Origin: Nemertoderma westbladi
Taxonomy: Eukaryota; Xenacoelomorpha; Nemertodermatida; Nemertodermatidae
NCBI GenBank assembly: GCA_032718475.1
Contig: JAUCBJ010002518.1
Location: forward strand, 18,498 to 82,497
DNA: 64,000 nt
Direction of reading: 5' to 3'
The notes under the pieces were generated by a model, which did not search any database, was not told the origin of the DNA, and saw only the letters and a list, made by a program, of their open reading frames with translations. A program made the position numbers and the translations under genes. Of the stretch, positions 53,901-64,000 are shown one piece after another. Positions within the stretch are counted from its first letter, which is position 1. Each line of letters opens with the position of its first letter.

Positions 53901-56900
53901 CCATAAATAAAATCAAGTAAAGAGTGGATAGATTGGGGAAGGGTAGGTCCATAAATAAAACCAAGTAAAGAGTGGATAGATTGGGGAAGGTAGGTGCATA
54001 AATAAAACCAAGTACTGAGTGGATAGATTGGGGAGGGTAGGTCCATAAATAAAACCAAGTAAAGAGTGGATAGATTGGGGAAGGTAGGTGCATAAATAAA
54101 ACCAAGTACTGAGTGGATAGATTGGGGAGGGTAGGTCCATAAATAAAACCAAGTAAAGAGTGGATAGATTGGGGAAGGTAGGTCCATAAATAAAACCAAG
54201 TACAGAGTGGATAGATTGCGGAGGGTAGGTGCATAAATAAAACCAAGTAAAGAGTGGATAGATTGGGGAAGGTAGGTGCATAAATAAAACCAAGTACTGA
54301 GTGGATAGATTGGGGAGGGTAGGTCCATAAATAAAATCAAGTAAAGAGTGGATAGATTTCGCAAGGTAGGTGCATAAATAAAACCAAGTAAAGAGTGGAT
54401 AGATTGGGGAAGGTAGGTGCATAAATAAAACCAAGTACAGAGTGGATAGATTGGGGAAGGTAGGTGCATAAATAAAACCAAGTAAAGAGTGGATAGATTG
54501 GGGAAGGTAGGTGCATAAATAAAATCAAGTACAGAGTGGATAGATTGTGGAAGGTAGGTACATAAATAAAACCAAATACATAGTGGATAGATTGGGGAAG
54601 GTAGGTGCATAAATAAAACCAAGTATAGAGTGGGTAGATTGGGGAAGGTAGGTGCATAAATAAAACAAAGTACAGAGTGGGTAGATTGGGGAAGGTAGGT
54701 GCATAAATAAAATCAAGTACAGAGTGGATAGATTGTGGAAGGTAGGTGCATAAATAAAACCAAATACATAGTGGATAGATTGGGGAAGGTAGGTGCATAA
54801 ATAAAACCAAGTACAGAGTGGGTAGATTGGGGAAGGTAGGTGCATAAATAAAACCAAGTACAGAGTGGGTAGATTGGGGAAGGTAGGTGCATAAATAAAA
54901 TCAATTAAAGAGTGGATAGATTGCGCAAGGTAGGTGCATAAATAAAACCAAGTAAAGAGTGGATAGATTGGGGAAGGTAGGTGCATAAATAAAACCAAGT
55001 ACAGAGTGGATAGATTGGGGAAGATAGGTGCATAAATAAAACCAAGTAAAGAGTGGATAGATTGGGGAAGGTAGGTGCATAAATAAAATCAAGTACAGAG
55101 TGGATAGATTGTGGAAGGTAGGTGCATAAATAAAACCAAATACATAGTGGATAGATTGGGGAAGGTAGGTGCATAAATAAAACCAAGTACAGAGTGGGTA
55201 GATTGGGGGGAAGGTTGGTGCATAAATAAAACCAAGTACAGAGTGGGTAGATTGGGGAAGGTAGGTGCATAAATAAAACCAAGTACAGAGTGGGTAGATT
55301 GGGGAAGGTAGGTGCATAAATAAAACCAAGTAAAGAGTAGATAGATTGGGGAAGTTAGGTGCATAAATAAAACCAAGTACAGAGTGGGTAGATTGCGCAA
55401 GGTAGGTACATAAATAAAACCAAGTACAGAGTGGGTAGATTGGGGAAGGTAGGTGCATAAATAAAACCAAGTACAGAGTGGGTAGATTGGGGAAGGTAGG
55501 TGCATAAATAAAACCAAGTACTGAGTGGATAGATTGGGGAAGGTAGGTGCATAAATAAAACCAAGTACAGAGTGGGTAGATTGGGGAAGGTAGGTGCATA
55601 AATAAAACCAAGTACAGAGTGGATAGATTGGGGAGGGTAGGTGCATAAATAAAACCAAGTAAATAGTGGATAGATTGGGGAAGGTAGGTGCATAAATAAA
55701 ACCAAGTACAGAGTGGATAGATTGGGGAGGGTAGGTGCATAAATAAAATCAAGTAAAGAGTGGATAGATTGCGCAAGGTAGGTGCATAAATAAAACCAAG
55801 TACAGAGTGGATAGATTGGGGAAGGTAGGTGCATAAATAAAACCAAGTACTGAGTGGATAGATTGGGGAGGGTAGGTCCATAAATAAAATCAAGTAAAGA
55901 GTGGATAGATTGCGCAAGGTAGGTGCATAAATAAAACCAAGTACTGAGTGGATAGATTGGGGAGGGTAGGTGCATAAATAAAATCAAGTAAAGAGTGGAT
56001 AGATTGCGCAAGGTAGGTGCATAAATAAAACCAAGTACAGAGTGGATAGATTGCGCAAGGTAGGTGCATAAATAAAACCAAGTACTGAGTGGATAGATTG
56101 GGGAGGGTAGGTCCATAAATAAAATCAAGTAAAGAGAGGATAGATTGCGCAAGGTAGGTGCATAAATAAAACCAAGTAAAGAGTGGATAGATTGGGGAAG
56201 GTAGGTGCATAAAGAAAACCAAGTAAAGAGTGGATAGATTGGGGAAGGTAGGTGCATAAATAAAACCAAGTACAGAGTGGATAGATTGCGCAAGGTAGGT
56301 TCATAAATAAAACCGAGTACATAGTGGATAGATTGGGGAAGGTAGGTGCATAAATAAAACCAAGTACAGAGTGGATAGATTGCGCAAGGGAGGTGCATAA
56401 ATAAAACCAAGTAAAGAGTGGATAGATTGGGGAAGGTAGGTGCATAAATAAAACCAAGTACATAGTGGATAGATTGGGGAAGGTAGGTGCATAAATAAAA
56501 CCAAGTACAGAGTGGATAGATTGCGCAAGGTAGGTGCATAAATAAAACCAAGTAAAGAGTGGATAGATTGGGGAAGGTAGGTGCATAAATAAAACCAAGT
56601 ACTGAGTGGATAGATTGCGCAAGGTAGGTGCATAAATAAAACCAAGTAAAGAGTGGATAGATTGGGGAAGGTAGGTGCATAAATAAAACCAAGTAAAGAG
56701 TGGATAGATTGGGGAAGGTAGGTGCATAAATAAAACCAAGTACGTAGTGGATAGATTGGGGAAGGTAGGTGCATAAATAAAACCAAGTACTGAGTGGATA
56801 GATTGGGGAGGGTAGGTCCATAAATAAAATCAAGTAAAGAGTGGATAGATTGGGGAAGGTAGGTGCATAAATAAAACCAAGTACATAGTGGATAGATTGG

Positions 56901-58728
56901 GGAAGGTAGGTGCATAAATAAAACCAAGTACTGAGTGGATAGATTGGGGAGGGTAGGTCCATAAATAAAATCAAGTAAAGAGTGGATAGATTGCGCAAGG
57001 TAGGTCCATAAATAAAACCAAGTAAAGAGTGGATAGATTGGGGAAGGTAGGTGCATAAATAAAACCAAGTACATAGTGGATAGATTGGGGAAGGTAGGTG
57101 CATAAATAAAACCAAGTACTGAGTGGATAGATTGGGGAGGGTAGGTCCATAAATAAAATCAAGTAAAGAGTGGATAGATTGGGGAAGGGTAGGTCCATAA
57201 ATAAAACCAAGTAAAGAGTGGATAGATTGGGGAAGGTAGGTGCATAAATAAAACCAAGTACTGAGTGGATAGATTGGGGAGGGTAGGTCCATAAATAAAA
57301 CCAAGTAAAGAGTGGATAGATTGGGGAAGGTAGGTGCATAAATAAAACCAAGTACTGAGTGGATAGATTGGGAGGGTAGGTCCATAAATAAAACCAAGTA
57401 AAGAGTGGATAGATTGGGGAAGGTAGGTCCATAAATAAAACCAAGTAAAGAGTGGATAGATTGGGGAAGGTAGGTGCATAAATAAAACCAAGTACATAGT
57501 GGATAGATTGGGGAAGGTAGGTGCATAAATAAAACCAAGTACTGAGTGGATAGATTGGGGAGGGTAGGTCCATAAATAAAATCAAGTAAAGAGTGGATAG
57601 ATTGCGCAAGGTAGGTGCATAAATAAAACCAAGTAAAGAGTGGATAGATTGGGGAAGGTAGGTGCATAAATAAAACCAAGTACATAGTGGATAGATTGGG
57701 GAAGGTAGGTGCATAAATAAAACCAAGTACTGAGTGGATAGATTGGGGAGGGTAGGTCCATAAATAAAATCAAGTAAAGAGTGGATAGATTTCGCAAGGT
57801 AGGTGCATAAATAAAACCAAGTAAAGAGTGGATAGATTGGGGAAGGTAGGTGCATAAATAAAACCAAGTACAGAGTGGATAGATTGGGGAAGGTAGGTGC
57901 ATAAATAAAACCAAGTAAAGAGTGGATAGATTGGGGAAGGTAGGTGCATAAATAAAACCAAGTACAGAGTGGATAGATTGGGGAATGTAGGTGCATAAAT
58001 AAAACCAAGTAAAGAGTGGATAGATTGGGGAAGGTAGGTGCATAAATAAAATCAAGTACAGAGTGGATAGATTGTGGAAGGTAGGTACATAAATAAAACC
58101 AAATACATAGTGGATAGATTGGGGAAGGTAGGTGCATAAATAAAACCAATTACAGAGTGGGTAGATTGGGGAAGGTAGGTGCATAAATAAAACCAAGTAA
58201 AGAGTGGATAGATTGGGGAAGTTAGGTGCATAAATAAAACCAAGTACAGAGTGGGTAGATTGCGCAAGGTAGGTGCATAAATAAAACCAAGTACTGAGTG
58301 GATAGATTGGGGAAGGTAGGTGCATAAATAAAACCAAGTACAGAGTGGGTAGATTGGGGAAGGTAGGTGCATAAATAAAACCAAGTACAGAGTGGATAGA
58401 TTGGGGAGGGTAGGTGCATAAATAAAACCAAGTAAAGAGTGGATAGATTGGGGAAGGTAGGTGCATAAATAAAACCAAGTACATAGTGGATAGATTGGGG
58501 AAGGTAGGTGCATAAATAAAACCAAGTACAGAGTGGGTAGATTGGGGAAGGTAGGTGCATAAATAAAACCAAGTACAGAGTGGGTAGATTGGGGAAGTTA
58601 GGTGCATAAATAAAACCAAGTACAGAGTGGGTAGATTGGGGAAGGTAGGTGCATAAATAAAACCAAGTAAAGAGTGGATAGATTGGGGAAGGTAGGTGCA
58701 TAAATAAAACCAAGTACAGAGTGGGTAG
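50906..58728 (+). repeat. 47-bp minisatellite made of an exon end plus its 5' splice site
   Basis: About 166 tandem copies (7823 bp). The first unit is the last 28 bases of exon c, including GAGTGGATAGATTGCGCAAG, plus the first 19 intron bases GTAGGTGCATAAATAAAAC. Most units read GATTGGGGAAGGTAGGTGC; scattered units keep the exon version GATTGCGCAAGGTAGG. Nearly all keep AGGTAGGTGC, so each carries a donor-like sequence. On the plus strand the unit has stops in TAGGTGCATAAATAA. The minus strand has none, and since 47 is not a multiple of 3, all minus frames stay open for kilobases; these are not genes. Confidence 0.97.
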
Positions 58729-59309
58729 TGTAAAAGCCTTTGCTGAATTGCCCCGTTATTTTTATTATCTTTTACATTAAAATACTCTGTAGTTGATTTA
58801 ATAGGTGTAAGAGACCGTATTATTGCTATATCGGTGTTTTTTAGAGGATCTAAGACCTATTTCCTCCGTATGTGTACGGTGAAAGGCATAGTTGATGATT
58901 CTATGGCAATTCCATGACGCAAAGGGTGATAGCTACTCTTGAACAGTAGTTACTATGACTACGGTTAACAGCTGATATCCATATGTGTTGATTTTCTTTG
59001 TTCTACGGCGTCTCTCAGTTCAGTCAGCCAATCAGAGCATTTTTATGGCTCTTGTTGAGAAATTTCCTAGAAATCACGTAATGCTTTATGTGCAGTGTTT
59101 ACATTCTGTACTGAGCCAGGAGAGATCGGCTTGGAAATATTTTATGCTGTTCTGTTTTAGCTTAACACTAGTAGGCTTAATTATAAAGGGCATATATCCG
59201 TTATCACATAACATAACATTGCAAACCATCACATAACAAACCAAACTGGTTATCAACACTGCAAACGTAACTGATGATCTGCATGTACCACATACCTGTG
59301 CATACGTTT
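58729..59309. other. Sequence between the 47-bp array and element C
   Basis: No further channel exon, RNA gene or repeat is recognised. Confidence 0.5.
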
Positions 59310-62167
59310 ATATTGTTATACTGCTATTTACTGTCAGTTCTTCATAATATGGTTGATGAATTATTATATTTGGAATAACGATAAATAACCCCGAAACCCA
59401 ATAATCTTGATATACCGAAGGTAAGAGAGAAAGGTTACATATAACGATTGTGACTTATGTTAAAGTGGTTTGAAGTGAATCTAATGTTATTTGATAGACC
59501 CTACATGAGTCGGTCTGTGTTCCTTTTATATGTGACTAAAATCAGTGAAGATCGGCAGATCAGTGTGCAGTATTGTGCAGCATTGTGTATGAGTGAGACT
59601 GATAACGAAGCATTTCCTAAAGAATGCGCCATATATGTGAATTATAACTAAGCCATATCGTTGTGAGTAGTTTAAGTCATAGCTCTGTTTATATAGATAG
59701 AGCGCCACGTCCTAAAGGAACTGTTAATATTCCCCGAAGGTGAATAATATTGTCAGAGATTATATAATACTGTCAGTCGAATAATACATTAGACTTACAT
59801 AGCAATAAGATTAAGCCGTCGAACCCAATCTCCCGGGTATATCCAGCGGGTGAATGATCGCGCACAGATTGGTTTCGACTAGTGTAGTGAATCAAATACT
59901 TGTCAAAGGCTAAAAGTGATTTATTATATAGAAGACATCCTAATTTGGCGGGTTAAACTGCCAAAGGTCTGAAAGCGCGAACAATAACGGATATAGCTTC
60001 TGTATTGCAGTAGGCAATAAAGCTGAAGTACCGGTACCGGCAACCGGTACCCAGTAGGCCTGACTACCTAACCACCCGGACCGGTACCTACAGCAGTACA
60101 GGTACAGCAGTATTATTCGATTTTGATTATTATATACCAGTAGGTCTTAATAATTAATCGGGGACGCCTGGTTTTTATTGGGATTTTACTTAGGCCTATT
60201 TCTGTCAGTTTTATTTGTTTGTAGGCCAGTATTGAACAGAAGGCGTGTAAGCCTGATCATATTGTACAGACAATTTGTAGGCTGAGCTGTTGTCTGATTG
60301 TTGTTAAGTCTGAACGGATTGCAGTGTGTGTAGAGCATCTGTCCGATAAAGAACGGTTAGGAAGTAGGGGCAGCCAATGCTGTAAGGTAAACCCCCATCT
60401 AAAGAATAAGTCGTACTACTGAGTTAGAGCGCATACTACATAATCATTTCAGAGTCTGCATGTCCTGTAGTTTATTTAGGCTTGAGAGTAGTCTGCCATC
60501 GTTGAGTCTGTACTTTGTTTGTGTAAGTCTGTACAGGTAGCGTATAATATTTATTTAGATAATTTGTAGGCTGGATAGTTGTCTGGCTGTTATTAGGTCT
60601 GAATGGATTGCAGCGTGTGTAGATCACTTGTCCGATAAAGAACGGTTAGGAAGTAGGGGCAGCGAATGCTGTAAGGTAAACCCCCAACTAAAGAATAAGT
60701 CGTACTACTGGGTTAGAACGCATACTACCTAATTATTTCGGAGTCTGCATATACCGTAGTTTGTTTAGGCTTGATAGTAGTCTGTCAGTGTTCGGTCTGC
60801 ATTTTGTTTGAGTAGTTTGTACGCGTAGCGTAATATTTATTATTCAGAGTTTATGCGATTATCCGCAACATTCATTCCCCAAGTTTGTTCCTACAGTAAT
60901 TGTGTTTGTTATACATACCGCTATAGTTAAATTAACCCCGGTACTACACGGGCTGCTTGGCGTAGGTAAAGACTGGTGATTTTGTGCATCGGTCACTCCA
61001 GCAGATGCCGTGGTTCTTTTAGCTGTTCAAGTATATTTAACTACAGATTATATGTTATACAAGTACTCGTACCTAATTTAGGGTTTAGTGTACAGTGCTT
61101 TCCGAAAGTAATTAGTGTAGGCATTACATTCGTGTTGTAAAGTGGTTGATAGGCACTTTCGATTAGCTCTATTAACTTCTAGGTGGGAACACTCCGTGAT
61201 ACATAACGTAGTACCTGTAGCGATACGGCTATAGGTCGTCAGGCGGTGGTATTTTCCTATCTGGACAACGCAGTGTATTTGCTGCTACGTATTATTTTCA
61301 AATACCGCAGTACCCTGTCCGTTGTAATAACCAGATTTCTAACCCTTTGTTAGGCTGGTTTGTAGACTTCTTGTAAAATTACCCTAAAAATTAGTATTTT
61401 GTGTTTTTGTAAATTTTTGTGTTTATTTAGAGATTGTAATCTCACCTGAATTGTACGTAATTTGTAGTATTAAGTAACTTAGGTAAATTAGAATTATTTG
61501 TTTTAGTGTCCTATAAGTAACACTTCACTGAAAGCGCACCGCTTTGTGTAGTGTTCCCCCGAAATAATAACATTTATTTCAAACATTGACAAAACCCATT
61601 AAAACGGGTATATATATATTATAAATCAAATCTAACGATTTATAAATAGTAGGCCTACCATACAACCATTAGGTCTCCATATCAGTTGGTCTACTGCTCA
61701 AATAGCGGTAATAAAGTAAGTAAAGTAACCAAGTAACCCTAAAAATTCAGAAATTCAATTATTTAAAGTATTTGACATACCGGTATTTACGATAGGCCTA
61801 TTATCTTTATTTCTATAAATTTAGGCTGAAATTATACCGGTACTTTATAATTAATTCTAGTCCAGAATTATAATTATATATACTACAAAACTGTAAGCTG
61901 TATACCGGTATTCCTGATAGGCCTATTATATATTTATATACATTTGTGCTAAAATTATACCGGTATTCTGTGATAAACCTAGTCTGTAATAATACTTATA
62001 TAGTTATATGTACCATAAGCATACCGGTGTTCTAATATATTATATATATATCCTACTACACTGAGTAGCAGTACCGGTAATTAATTACTAGGCTAGCAGT
62101 TAATACTGAGTTACTAGACTTGCTCAGACTGTAATACAGCAGTAGACATTCAACGGTATACATAGAC
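59310..62167 (+). repeat. LTR/leader of BEL/Pao element C
   Basis: Diverged plus-strand homologue of the 2.6-3.0 kb ends of element A (for example CCACGTCCTAAAGGAACTG at 59704 equals the complement near 15543 and 39700). The start near 59310 is where similarity fades. It contains a 289-bp tandem duplication (about 60268-60850). Confidence 0.65.
60268..60850 (+). repeat. 289-bp tandem duplication in element C leader
   Basis: Two copies, roughly 60268-60556 and 60557-60850, for example GTCCGATAAAGAACGGTTAG at 60341 and again at 60630. Element A's ends contain a single copy (about 14660-14880, inverted). Confidence 0.8.
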
Positions 62168-64000
62168 ATGTCTGATACTAAGCAGAACCTGTCAGACAGT
62201 TTATTAGATGTAACTATCTGCGACTCAGATAGAGACGTAGAACCGTCTTGTCGTAAGTTCAGTTCACCTCCCACTGTGAGGAAGGTCATCCCTCCAGTAG
62301 TAATAAAAGAACCTAGGCTGGTCCAACATCGTAGGTCTGTCATAGGCACTCGAGCTCAGGTCAAGCGGAACCAAGAAGCAGCGGAACAGCAACAACCCGC
62401 GAGCCAAGAACTTACTTCTCAACGGCCCGATAGCTCCAGTAGTGAAGATACGGTAGAACTGACACCCGAACGCGGAGCAAGGATGATGGATGAGGCTTAT
62501 TCAGATCCCCTTCTCATCCTTCCTGCAGCCGTACTCACTAGGTTATTGATCGCTGTGGAAGAACACCAGATCGATTGGGCGAGAAGCCAGCGTTCAACTA
62601 GAGATAGTTATGCGGGATACACGAGTGAAGAACTGAAGTCTATTGTCGAGTCGCAATGGAACTTCCCCGGACCCGGACTCCCGTTTGATTTATCAGAAGC
62701 TGCCTGGGAAGACATACACCGGATGGGAGTAGCCAAGGAAACCATCGATCCAGCTGTGTGGAAGAGGTCCGCAGCCGGATACGCACAGGGATTCTTCAGC
62801 TCTATAGAGCGATTAAAAGAACAACTGTTTCATCAACCTCAAGGACCTCAAGAGCAGGGATTGCTGCTTTATCAAGTTAGAGAAAGAATTCTACGAATCA
62901 GGCTAATCTTATCGGCCTTTGAGGAGGCTTCTAAACGAAGACAAGACACGTCGTTGCAAGTCGCCGTAAAGACTTGGTTTCAAAGGGTGAATCTCCAGGT
63001 TCAAGGAACAGCTCAGTGGAAAGCTCAGCTAGAGGAGCGATCAACCCATGGAGAATCAACAGACGCTACTTTTTCCCAAGTGGAAAGTGAAGCGACGGCA
63101 GAGAAACCGCATAAGAGGGATGCCATTGACATCTATCTGTCAGACTATCAACGTTTTTTAGGTGATGACGAGTTGAGGAGAAGGTTAGAGGGGCTTACCC
63201 CTAATAGTGAAGGAACCAAGCTTGTGCTGGATGCCATCGATGTGGAAATGAGAGCTGCGAACCAGGCTAAATTTGATGAACAACTCCGCATCACACGAGT
63301 CCAGGAGGAGCAAATCAAGAAAAAACTTATAGAAGACAGAAAGACAGCGGCAGTGGCAGCAGCAGTGGCAGCGGCAGAAGCAGAAAGAAAAGCGGCAGTG
63401 GCAGCGGCAGAGGCAGAGGCAGAAGCCGAAAGAAAAGTGGCAGCGGCAGAGGCAGAGGCAGAAGCCGAAAGAAAAGTGGCAGCGGCAGAGGCAGAGGCAG
63501 AAGCCGAAAGAAAAGTGGCAGCGGCAGCGGCCGAAGCAGAAAGAAAGGCGGCTGTAACAGCGGTCGAGGCAGTAGCAGAAGCAGAACGGAGAGCTTCCGA
63601 AGAAACCACCCAATTAGAATTGGAAAACATTCAGGAGAATCAAGACTGCATAAATAAACAGTTAACAGCTAGTAATATGCAGATGATGAATCGATCTACT
63701 CCCAAAAGACAGGGATATACATCATCTGAGGAAGGCGATACCACCGATACTGAAGGCAAAGGAAATAGATCTCGTCTAAGCAGACGTAAAAGAACATTCC
63801 ACCGTCAGAAATTGCCTGATTTGCCTCCAGCTGTTAGAAGGCAATTAAATAACACCAACTTAGGTAGTACAGAGCCCACAGACCAAATAATTAAAATAGA
63901 AAGACTCCCTACTATAGTAGATGAGCCTGAAATAATTAGGCCTGTTCTTGAAATCACCCCTTCGGTGATAGATACACCTGTGCTCCCTGAAACTACCTCT
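62168..64000 (+). CDS. Element C gag, partial (runs off the right edge)
   Basis: ATG 62168 opens 611 codons to the window end with no stop. It starts MSDTKQNLSDSLLDVTICDS and aligns along its length with the broken gag of element A (QWNFPGPGLPFDLSEAAWED, DIYLSDYQRFLGDDELRRRL, TDQIIKIERLPTIVDEPEII). Residues about 390-480 are an Ala/Glu/Arg coiled coil built from 13-residue repeats (AAEAEAEAERKVA). DUF1759, protease and RT would follow to the right. Unlike A's copy it is intact, so C may be a younger or active member, though its leader is diverged from A's. Confidence 0.85.
   Translation, partial: MSDTKQNLSDSLLDVTICDSDRDVEPSCRKFSSPPTVRKVIPPVVIKEPRLVQHRRSVIGTRAQVKRNQEAAEQQQPASQELTSQRPDSSSSEDTVELTPERGARMMDEAYSDPLLILPAAVLTRLLIAVEEHQIDWARSQRSTRDSYAGYTSEELKSIVESQWNFPGPGLPFDLSEAAWEDIHRMGVAKETIDPAVWKRSAAGYAQGFFSSIERLKEQLFHQPQGPQEQGLLLYQVRERILRIRLILSAFEEASKRRQDTSLQVAVKTWFQRVNLQVQGTAQWKAQLEERSTHGESTDATFSQVESEATAEKPHKRDAIDIYLSDYQRFLGDDELRRRLEGLTPNSEGTKLVLDAIDVEMRAANQAKFDEQLRITRVQEEQIKKKLIEDRKTAAVAAAVAAAEAERKAAVAAAEAEAEAERKVAAAEAEAEAERKVAAAEAEAEAERKVAAAAAEAERKAAVTAVEAVAEAERRASEETTQLELENIQENQDCINKQLTASNMQMMNRSTPKRQGYTSSEEGDTTDTEGKGNRSRLSRRKRTFHRQKLPDLPPAVRRQLNNTNLGSTEPTDQIIKIERLPTIVDEPEIIRPVLEITPSVIDTPVLPETTS
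63392..63530 (+). repeat. 39-bp coding minisatellite in element C gag
   Basis: About three tandem 39-bp copies (GCAGAAGCCGAAAGAAAAGT core) keep the frame and add 13-residue helical repeats. Element A has a non-homologous expansion, (CCGCTG)n, at the same place. Confidence 0.85.

Noticed and set aside
50723-58713. Very long minus-strand ORFs (up to about 1095 codons) of a Leu/Tyr/Pro/Ser-rich repetitive protein
   Set aside because: They are a product of the 47-bp tandem unit, whose minus strand has no stop codon in any frame; overlapping frames give the same repeat shifted.
58985-59236. 83-codon plus ORF that might be the channel's next exon
   Set aside because: It has a hydrophobic stretch but no TM2 or GxS motif, and no suitable acceptor in phase 2 was seen.
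63148-63630. Minus-strand Ser/Ala/Thr and Cys/Phe repeat ORFs
   Set aside because: Antisense shadows of the coiled-coil coding repeats of element C gag.

Overview
This 64 kb window looks like nuclear DNA of an invertebrate animal. It is AT-rich, contains spliced exons with GT/AG junctions, and is dominated by BEL/Pao retrotransposons, non-LTR (LINE) fragments and long minisatellites. I see no operons, bacterial promoters or CRISPR array. The species cannot be fixed from the sequence; a marine lophotrochozoan-type genome is a guess.

Host genes. Three plus-strand exons of one DEG/ENaC-family cation channel gene lie at 2013-2212, 4002-4212 and 50702-50933. Their splice phases match (0/0 and 1/1) and they read in order through the extracellular domain. 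The second intron is about 46.5 kb and holds nearly everything else. Inside it, antisense, is an uninterrupted 683-codon ORF (47049-44998) resembling the RNA-methyltransferase-like protein NSUN7, with both usual catalytic cysteine positions changed.

Mobile DNA is nested. (1) A terminal-inverted-repeat element, M2, runs 7276-44186 and is flanked by a perfect 6-bp duplication GGAAAC. Its ends (AGTAGTAGG...) recur at 1632 (end of a second element, M1, that leaves the window on the left) and at 40244. The long ends carry a promoter module with nuclear-receptor-like DR1 half-sites, a conserved hairpin, CCAAT and TATA boxes, and an ORF start. M2 also carries two copies of a C2H2 zinc-finger/acidic-repeat gene. 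The 6-bp duplication and long ends resemble Maverick/Polinton elements, but no polymerase, integrase or capsid gene is recognised. (2) A minus-strand BEL/Pao element, A (about 12969-40136), lies in the second zinc-finger gene copy. It has about 3 kb LTR-like ends, nonsense codons in pol, a LINE insertion with a 13-bp duplication, and a broken 3' ORF of unknown function. (3) A young plus-strand BEL/Pao element, B (26946-36561; 530-bp LTRs differing at 3 sites; CTTCT duplication), lies in A's gag. B lacks protease and most of reverse transcriptase, keeps RNase H and integrase, and carries a 3' ORF that looks like a DEDDy 3'-5' exonuclease domain joined to three CCHC zinc knuckles. (4) A solo LTR related to B's LTRs (42284-42842, TAAAC duplication) also sits in M2. 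(5) A third BEL/Pao element, C, related to A, enters at about 59310 and its open gag runs off the right edge.

Tandem arrays are prominent: an 11/12-bp array in intron 1, palindromic arrays in M2, a 26-bp array at 40253-41012, a GGTACGTAGTACC array inside B, and a 7.8 kb array of about 166 copies of a 47-bp unit at 50906-58728. The 47-bp unit is a copy of the third channel exon's end plus its 5' splice site, so the intron begins with about 166 donor-like sequences.

The strongest candidates for something undescribed are the retroelement-borne exonuclease/zinc-knuckle ORF, the splice-donor minisatellite and the promoter-bearing TIR element family.
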